Of a stretch of DNA of 64,000 bases, positions 56,609 to 64,000 are shown in pieces. Made by a program: the position numbers and the translations under genes. Source of the DNA: Linnemannia schmuckeri (lineage: Eukaryota; Mortierellomycota; Mortierellomycetes; Mortierellales; Mortierellaceae); contig JANATG010000001.1 in NCBI GenBank assembly GCA_029449235.1, positions 744,001 to 808,000 of the forward strand, in the 5' to 3' direction. How positions within the stretch are numbered: the stretch's first letter is position 1; every line of letters starts with the position of its first letter. The notes under the pieces are model-generated. The model was not told where the DNA came from. It searched no databases and worked only from the letters and a program-made list of their open reading frames with translations.

Positions 56609-58779
56609 AGAAGGCAATGCACAAACCAAGCACGAAATTTTTGCGGACATTTGGGAAGGGAGTCTGAGACTCTTTTTTTAAGTTCCTTGTCTGTTTACCT
56701 GCCTGACTGAAGTGCTTTTCTTTTGCTGGAGCTTGACGTGTCTGCAAGGAGGAGGTGGTGGTGGTGTGTGGTAGAGTGTGGACGTAATACTAGATCTAGT
56801 TTGTAAAGTAGTCGTTGTTTTTGCTAGCCTGTTACCCTTTCCTGTTTATTTTCTTTTGCGCTCGTGCCTTTTTTTTCTGTTCACTCTCTCATTGTACTTC
56901 CGTTTTCTTGAACACTTTGAACACTTGGTAGATTGGAATATAATGAGTGCCTTTTTTGAACAATAATGTCTTCAGCCTGTCCATCTCGCCGTGTATTCAT
57001 TGTCTATCTTTGATCTCTTTTCAACTGACCGCCTTGACATTCAAATGCGGAAAATTGTTTCGTCGATGACAGACAAAAAAAGATGCTCTGCTCCTCCCCT
57101 ATTTTTTTTCCTTTCCTTTTCCGTTCATCGCGTAAGGGCGCGCCATCATCTTGAGTCCACTGTACGGCATCGATCCGGTACATCAAAGAAAAAAAAGCGC
57201 GATGGAGGTGGAGTCAAATCCTTCTCTCCATCTCCTTTCGCTTCTTTTGACTTTTTGTTGTCTGAATGGGCTCTCGGACCTTCTTCTCTTTTTGACCTTC
57301 TCTCTTTTTATCTGTGTATTCCTTTTTTTCTGTCCTTAGTTCTCCATCTATATGCTTGTCTTTTTTCCCTCCCCCCTGGTCACAATTGTTTTGAGGCGCC
57401 TTTTTGTTTTCTCGTTCTTTGTAACTTGACTCCTCCTTTTTCTCGCTTTATCTCTCATGTTGACTTTGCGCTCAAAGAAAATCAAAGCATTCGGCTTCCA
57501 TCTGTCTGGAATATTGTATCTTTTGGGCCTACTCTCTTGTATTTTTTCGTCGCTGATGTTTTCTCGTTTAATATTCCTTGCTCGTGTTTAGTTGATTGTT
57601 TGGATGCTGTTTTCTTTGCTAAGCGTACCCCGTTTTTAATGCCAAATCTATCGCTGAAAAGATAGCGACTATAAAGAGCAAGGGCTTTGCTAACTTTTAT
57701 CCAGCATGATAGAAGGGCTTCAATGGTAACATTAATTGGTGAGTAGCGTAGAATGGGATGAGCGACCCGCAACCCGGCACGATCTTTATATTTGCCACGA
57801 CTGTCACCGAAAAAGAAAAATAATGGACGATCATTTCCCAATATTTTGTTTTTTTTTTATTTCAATTTTCTGATGCATGGGACCATTGGGACGGGATTTC
57901 AGACACGGCTGGGATGAAGGAGACGAGGCGTTGGAGCATTAAGAGAAAATGAAGAAGAGGTAGAGGGCTGTATGATTGAGAAAGACAGACTAACGTGAGT
58001 AGAAGGAAGTTATCATCGCAAAGAAGAGCATGTCGCATCGCCCCCAGTGAGGTATTTGCATACTCTCGTGGCGCCATGCTCTAGTTACTTATTCTCTTAA
58101 CAATTGTCTTTGTCATTAATGCCTTAGCCATGTGCGCACGTGCATGTCACACTATTAGTCTAGCATTCTATTCTATGCTTTGATTTAGTAGACTTTGCTT
58201 TTTGTTACCATGGTGATCACAGAGCTCTGATTCATTGCTTTTTCCACCGCTCGAGCAAGGTTCTCGTTGGTCAATCATGCTATTCATTGAAAGACTATGC
58301 TATTTGTGCTAGGCTTAGGATGGACATCTATAATGTTTGTGTTGTACCTGAGAGACCTTTTTTTTTCTCTTTGCTTTGTACGGTTGCCTCTTTGTCTCCT
58401 CCGTCTCTATCGTTATTGTACCAGCGTGAGTTCATCATTGACTGCATTCCAGACAATTGACCAATTGAACGGGAAACAACAAACTGCAACAAAGGAAACA
58501 AAAAACTAAGAGATCAAGCCCAGTCTCGCTCACCTTCCCCCCTTACCCCTAGTCATGTTACTCCATTTCCTTATCGCCAATTCACAGTACCTTTTCTTCT
58601 TCCTCCACATTTCCCTTTTTTTCTTGTCTCGACCATCGCCTCTCCGTCTCCTCTTTCTGTTTGAGCGCGCTTCATCCTCGACGTCGTGCATTCAAACACA
58701 TACACATAACCTCACACCTCCTTCGCCTCTCCCTTGCCCATCTTGCGCCCGACATTCAGTCCGTCATTCACCTCATTCC

Positions 58780-58817
<38 letters not shown>

Positions 58818-59715
58818 CCACCATTCATTCACCCAATCACTCCTTCACCCCTTCACCCTTCCATACGCTGTCCCACCTTGGACACAACAGCCCAACAATA
58901 ACAACACCAACATTATAAAAAGCAGCCTAAAATCACTCTCTCACTTCCTTTTTTTTTTTTTTTTTTTTTTTTGCCTCTTATCTTCCTTTTTCTTCTCACA
59001 TTATTCCTCTCTCCCTGTACTTCTCAATTGCATACAAATATCCCGCCCCGCTTCCATTGATGCTTCTATGAGCTTCACGCGTCCTATCGAACCATCTCCA
59101 CTCTACGCCCCCCTTTTACCTCTTTTTTTTTCCTTCTCTTGGTTCTCTCCTGGAGGTCTTCATTTCCCTCTGCCTGCCCTTGTGAACAACAAGAACAGCA
59201 TCAGCAAACACAGCGCGACTCTTGCATAATCCTCCCATTTTAATTCAACCCAGCCGCCTCCCTCAGCACCGTGCCCATCGCCTCTGTTTCCATTACCCTC
59301 TTTTGAAGTTTGATCCCCTTGCACATTTTCTTTTTTTCTCGGCAGTCAGTTATCTTTCACCTGGGTCCTCTGACTTTCTAGGAGCATCGCTTGTCTGGCT
59401 GTGGATCCTGGTCGCCATCGAGATCTACGTCACAACCGCAACAACAGTAGCACCATCAGCATCATCATCATTAACAATATCAACATCAACAAGAGCTGCA
59501 TCAAGGACCACTGCATCACCCTTTCGACTATTAAAGACCAACAACCCCCACTTTCCCGTCTCCTCTGGATCACCTCAGGCCTGATTGTCACACTTGCAAA
59601 ACCAAGGCTCAATCACAGTCAGACCAGCCCTGATCGCCCTCCTTATAGCGCCCTTGCCACCTTCGTCACCCCATTTCGATTCGCTGAGCCCACCCTCATT
59701 GCCTCAGAACTTACC
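56609..59715. promoter_or_regulatory. 3.1-kb spacer between URC1 and the BTB gene
   Basis: The right half is strongly C/T-rich on the plus strand, with T runs at about 58782-58815 and 58949-58971. It ends in a CA/AT-rich stretch before the BTB gene start. The left half holds URC1 3' sequences and T-rich open frames such as 56991-57665 (Phe/Leu/Ser). I see no gene there that I would support. Confidence 0.45.
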
Positions 59716-61976
59716 ATGTCCGATCCGCTCGATCCAATCCAAGTACAGCCGCAGATTCAGGGCCTCATCAATCCATCGAGCCGGCATCCAAGAGGACCTC
59801 CCTCTCAGCTTCAACCACACCAACTCCTACATTACCACCAATCAATTCCTTACTCGCCACCACCAACAGCAACGGCACTTTACTTCCCTTCGACAACCAA
59901 GTCTGAAACCATGTCCTCAAGTACCACGACAGAGGGACAGCCGCCGGTCACTTACATGGCTAACTTAATTGCCCAGCAACTGCTCCAAGTTGGTGCCTGC
60001 ATGTTTAACAGACAGGCAGATGCTAATTGTATCCTCAAAGTGGGCAACGAACGATATTTCGTCCACGTCCAGATGTTGGCTGTAAGTGCGCGCATGGGGT
60101 CACCACTTGTTCCCCTTTTGTTTGTTTACATGTTTATGTTGCATCTGCTTCGACAGCTCATTCAATTCCCCATGCCTTCTCGGGTCTAATGGGCTATTAT
60201 CCCTCGTAACCCCCCGATACTCTTTCGGTGGTAATTCCTTTCACTTTCTTTTCTAAACTCACAAATTCAAGTTCTCGTCACATAAGATTCTTTTTCAACA
60301 TCGAGAAAGAGAGGACAAAAGAGCATGCGGGGGAGAAGGTCCAATGTGCTGTTTGTTTGTATATTAGTTCACTTGTTTGTTTATATTACGGTGGATGGTT
60401 GGTTGAGGTTGGGTCGATTGGGCTTGTTTTATGTCATTTGCCTTCTGTTCTTCACTTCTTTTGTTTCCCCCCTTACACCCTTGTCTTCAATCGCTCATGT
60501 GTAATGCAGACACACACAAAGACACTCTTTCCGTTTTGCGCCTGATGAGATCTGCAAGCTACCATGGGCATGCAGGTGTCAACGCTCAAAATTCAAACGC
60601 GAGTTTGGTTGTCTTTTTGTATTTTGGTTTCACTCTTTCACTTTTGCTTTAAATATTGTCCGTGCTCCAATGGTGTTTGAGAAAGAGAGAGGTGAGGCAA
60701 GAGCGCAGAGAGAGGGGGGAGAGAGGAGAGAAAGAAAGAGAGACAAAGAGGAGGTAAATCAACAACAGCATGCAGCTAACCACATCATTGCATGCTGACA
60801 TGAGTGGATGAAGCTCTATTGTTTCGTCTCTTTGCGTTCCGAATTTGGACACCCATTCAAACTCAGGGCAATCCATTGAATGGAAGTGGAGGAAAAGCAT
60901 GAAAAAAATGAAGAAAGAGACATAGAAAGAAAGAGGGAAAGGAAAACATCTGCACCATCCGAAATCGAACAATAGGACGTAACTGCATATGCTGGTGCTA
61001 ATACTAATACTAATGTACACTTGTTTGTTGTTGTTGCTGTTGTTTATGGTGTTGATGGATAGTGCTGCATGCAAATAACAATTACAATCATCTTACTTTG
61101 TTCTCATACACCGCGTAAACTTTTTCTTATGCGCAACTTATCCGTTCATTTTTTTAATATATTAGTCAAGATCGCCAACATTCAGACGCATCTTTGATGA
61201 GATGATTGCCCAAGAGGCCTGGGGAGGGTCGTTTGATGCAGAAGTTCCCAGCGATGAAGGAGCGAGCTATGGTCAATTGGAAGAGGACGACGAACCGGTC
61301 AGTTACAATAGTGACTATGGTTACCAGGACTCTGTTAACATTTCTGGCGAGGACCAAGGGCCTGATTCAGACGATGACGAGAGTATGCGGGACGATAACA
61401 GTGTTTCCTCATCGAACCGGGGCCAACGACATTGTCGTCGTTTTCGTCGTGTCCGGTCAGGTTCGGAAGATCCATCGGCATTAGTAAATGCATTTCCACA
61501 CCAGTTGGGCCTCATGAATTCGATAAGTATGGATCAGCCATTTCCACTTCCATCGCCACAGGAGGACAAGGTGGCAGACTTGAGTATTGAACGATTGAAT
61601 ATTCGAGCCCGTCCAAAACTGCGTGTTCAGGACGAATCGGACTATGATCATGAGGTGAGGGCGAGGAGGACAGTGAGACTGAGCCCAGAACTCGTGAGCG
61701 CAGAGGAAGAGATAGCAGAAAAGAGACATGGAGACAGGACGAACGACGAGGGCGCAGAGACATCATCGGACGATGGAGAAGATGGAAAAAGCATCAGCAG
61801 TGTGGATACAGATGGCGGCTTACCTGAGCTCGTTGTCACCTTCGCTGACCCAGAAGGCAGCCATTTCAAGGAACTATTGTATTGGGTAAGTCTAGCTTAA
61901 AACACACACACACTCATCGCCATCGTCATTATCTTTTTTGTTGTTTTCTACCATATTATTCAAGGCGCAACTTTCC

Positions 61977-62009
<33 letters not shown>

Positions 62010-62460
62010 CTAAGCCGACAAGAACCAACCAACAATAGAGAGCAGCATGAGCAAGTATTGTGTATGGGAGGGCGAGAGTCAGCTTTAACCTTGTTTATCT
62101 CACCTTTTTCCATCTTTTTTTTCTTGCTCTGTCTGGTTTTTGGCGGAACAAACGAAAAAAAAAAAATCTCAATAGCTCTATACGGGAGATAGCAAGCGGT
62201 GGATTCAGTTTTTTACGCCCGAGAACTATGGCTTGATTCTTCAGAACATCCTCCATCTGAACATTGTGACGAGAGCGGTGCTCGAGATCTGTATGGTGTT
62301 TGAGGCGAGCACATTACCAGAGCTTGGTCTCAGGGGGATGGCTTTCTCTGTCCTCTGTGGGCCGTCGTCCGGCTCTTTGTCACAGTTCTCGTCTGACACG
62401 AATACAAACGCTGATGCTACCGCAGGAACAGGGACGGAGACTGACAGCAACCCAACGTAA
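59716..62460 (+). CDS. BTB/POZ domain protein with acidic insert
   Basis: Three exons, 59716-60081, 61166-61885 and 62176-62460, encode 456 residues. The N-terminal 90 residues are Pro/Gln/Ser-rich. A BTB fold starts at DANCILKVGNERYFVHVQMLA in exon 1 and continues after the intron with SRSPTFRRIFDEMIAQ, the family's typical strand-helix unit. A Glu/Asp/Ser-rich insert of about 170 residues follows, interrupting the fold. It resumes with PELVVTFADPEGSHFKELLYW, LYTGDSKRWIQFFTPENYGLILQNILHLNIV and a helix ending CMVFEASTLPELGLRGM. BTB proteins usually serve as dimerisation units or cullin-3 adaptors; no Kelch, MATH or zinc finger is present here, so the partner is not known. The first intron (60082-61165) is 1084 bases, the longest in the window. 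Confidence 0.82.
60082..61165 (+). other. 1084-base intron in the BTB gene
   Basis: It starts GTAAGT and ends ATATATTAG. It splits the BTB fold after its second strand. The interior contains an A/G-rich part at about 60680-60760 and a GTT-type repeat near 61023-61060. Open frames in it show no motif. Confidence 0.6.
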
Positions 62461-63854
62461 TACGAAACGAAGGAAAGAAGGACGAACGAATTTAAAAAAT
62501 ATTATCTTCCAAAAAATCCTTACTTTAAGATATTATCAATGGCAATTAAAGGCACAGAGAAAAGGACAGGTTAGTAAATTAAGCCGTTGTCTTAACGAAC
62601 AAGTTCCTGCTGGGGGTGTAGTTGTGATTATGCATCGTCCATCCCGTCACCATCTTCCTTCCTATTTTTTTCATCTTTCCCTCCCATTTTGTCCTCCTTT
62701 GCTGATCATACTCCATTCTGCTTTTTCCTTTGGGCTTCTTTTTTTTTTTTTTCGCAGCGTCGTACATTCTATGGCTTTGTTTTTTTGACTTATTTTTTAC
62801 TGTTCTGTCTTCTTGATTTTGATGATGAGGGCGCAAAACACCACTCTCTCTCTCACTAATCCCGTTGTCGTTTTTTTTTTTTTTTTTTTTTTTTTTTTTC
62901 TAGGAGGGGGGTTGATAACACTCAAAAGGAGCCTGCAAAAGATAAAAAGAAATAAGAGGTGTTGTGCTTTTGTGGAATTTAAACCGCGCACAGCATAAAC
63001 CTCCCCTTTTTTCTTTATTCATTCCGGTCTATTATATTCCGACTATGCACTGACATACAAACACATGCATGAACGGACATCAAAAGAGAGCCTCTTTTCT
63101 CTGCTATTGTTAAGTCTTTGTTGACGATGTTGTTTTTGTTTTCTGTTCTTGTTTGTTAGTGTTGATGTTTCTTTGTGGGTCGTTGTCCTTGTCGTTGTCC
63201 TTGTTGTACTGATGTTGGTGCTATGGTTAGTTTTTGTTGTTTTTGTTTTGCCTTTTGTTCATTACGCGAGAAGGCAGAAAAAAAACAAGATTAACGAGAG
63301 AATGGACAAACTAGTGTAGCGGTAAAGAAGGTTGAAAACATATCGGTTCTAGAACTGAATCGTCTCTGCTTTTTTTTTTTTTTTTTTTTTTTTTTTATTT
63401 TTTTTTATTTTTGTGGAATTGATGGGATGATGATGGGCCGTTTTCTTTTTCTTGGTTGTGGTTCACTTTTGTGTGTGTGTTTTGTGCCCGAATCAACACT
63501 AGCATCATGATCTTGGGTCCTTCTGAATTGGGTGACAATTGCAGAATGATGACTTTGGACGTTTTCTTGAGCGGGGGAGGGTTTTTTTTTTCTTTTTTTG
63601 CTGGCTCCTTTTTTTTTTTTTTTTTTTTTTTTTTATCTATTTTCTTTTGCCCTTTTTCTTCGCCCGCTCGCTTTTCTTTCATTTCTTACCATATGTCTCG
63701 ATTGTCGGTTCCAGCATCCATAATAGTCATAACAATAACACATACGCGTCGTCCTTCACTTCAACTGTTTCATCTTTTTGTTTTTCAATACGAATTATTA
63801 CTATCGAAAATATTACAACAGCTCGAAGAAGGAAAGAAAATATTCTATCATGGT
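62461..63854. other. Convergent spacer with several T runs
   Basis: 3' regions of the BTB gene and the following minus-strand gene. T runs lie at about 62870-62899, 63371-63396 and 63610-63634. GTTGTT-rich sequence lies at 63119-63250. No gene supported. Confidence 0.45.
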
Positions 63855-64000
63855 CTATGCCTCAGTAGTATTAGCACCACTCTGAACAACCATGCGATCA
63901 AGGTACGCCCTCTTCAGATCCTCCTCCCTCGCAATCCGACGCGCCAAAGCCAACCACTCTGAGACACCCAAGTTCTCGAGTCCATAATCTTCCCGTGTCC
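63855..64000 (-). CDS. C-terminal exon of an unidentified gene (cut by window edge)
   Basis: On the minus strand an open frame enters from the right edge and ends at the TAG at 63857-63855. The last 48 residues include YGLENLGVSEWLALARRIAREE and then a basic/hydrophobic helix KRAYLDRMVVQSG. Codon use and the lack of low complexity suggest real coding sequence. The WLALARRI helix is reminiscent of the C-terminal part of calcineurin-like phosphoesterases such as fungal endopolyphosphatases, but 48 residues are too few to name it. An upstream exon or more should lie beyond 64000. Confidence 0.55.
   Translation of the reverse strand, partial: TREDYGLENLGVSEWLALARRIAREEDLKRAYLDRMVVQSGANTTEA

Noticed and set aside
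56991..57665. 224-codon frame downstream of URC1
   Set aside because: It consists largely of Phe, Leu and Ser from T/C-rich DNA; there is no motif and no supported start or intron.
1..64000. tRNA, 5S, U6 or other RNA genes; transposons; CRISPR
   Set aside because: I looked for TTCGA-type T-arm boxes, the U6 core, long inverted or direct repeats and reverse-transcriptase or transposase motifs, and found none by eye. A tRNAscan/Rfam/RepeatMasker run would decide for small RNAs.

Overview
The window is nuclear DNA of a filamentous fungus. I read 20 protein-coding genes: 19 complete, and one cut off by the right edge. Most are broken by short introns with GTA(A/C/T)G donors and TAG, less often CAG, acceptors. 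Many coding regions carry CAG/CAA glutamine runs, the spacers carry long T or A runs, and start codons are often preceded by long pyrimidine-rich leaders. Together with a THUMPD3-like tRNA methyltransferase, ARL8, GUP1, an NF-YC/HAP5 subunit and URC1, this suggests an early-diverging fungus, most likely Mortierellomycota (Mortierella/Linnemannia type). That placement is inference from gene content and style. I see no transposon, CRISPR array, rRNA gene or tRNA gene.

Layout. 0.7-7.2 kb (+): a Zn2Cys6 transcription factor with a Gln-rich tail, then an uncharacterised low-complexity/coiled-coil protein. 7.5-9.6 kb (-): a single-pass membrane protein with a Cys-containing ectodomain and a polyQ tail. 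10.8-12.8 kb (+): a THUMP-domain RNA methyltransferase. 13.8-17.4 kb (+): a seven-helix receptor-like protein. 18.4-22.1 kb (+): a fusion of a CDP-glycerol glycerophosphotransferase-like domain and an endonuclease/exonuclease/phosphatase domain. 23.0-23.3 kb (-): PMP3. 24.2-27.3 kb (-): a GCFC/NTR2-type splicing factor. 28.0-29.6 kb (+): profilin. 30.3-34.3 kb (-): ETT1 and eIF2-beta. 34.5-37.6 kb (-): an uncharacterised Gln-rich protein and HAP5/NF-YC. 37.9-39.2 kb (-): RRG7. 40.2-42.6 kb (+): GUP1. 44.5-48.9 kb (+): a PH-FYVE protein. 49.2-50.9 kb (-): ARL8. 53.5-56.6 kb (+): URC1. 59.7-62.5 kb (+): a BTB/POZ protein. 63.86-64.0 kb (-): the last exon of an unidentified gene.

The genes are mostly unrelated housekeeping and regulatory genes, as is usual in a fungal chromosome; there is no evident biosynthetic cluster. 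The loosest functional grouping is 24-38 kb: mRNA splicing (GCFC/NTR2), translation termination (ETT1), translation initiation (eIF2-beta) and transcription (HAP5), all on the minus strand. The points I consider most worth a second look are the 18.4-22.1 kb fusion protein, two genes whose stop codon sits alone in the last exon, an apparent GC-AG intron in GUP1, and a reading-frame problem in the splicing factor. I did not find a clear new multi-gene system. All exon joins were worked out by eye from splice signals, phase and family similarity; none is confirmed by transcripts.
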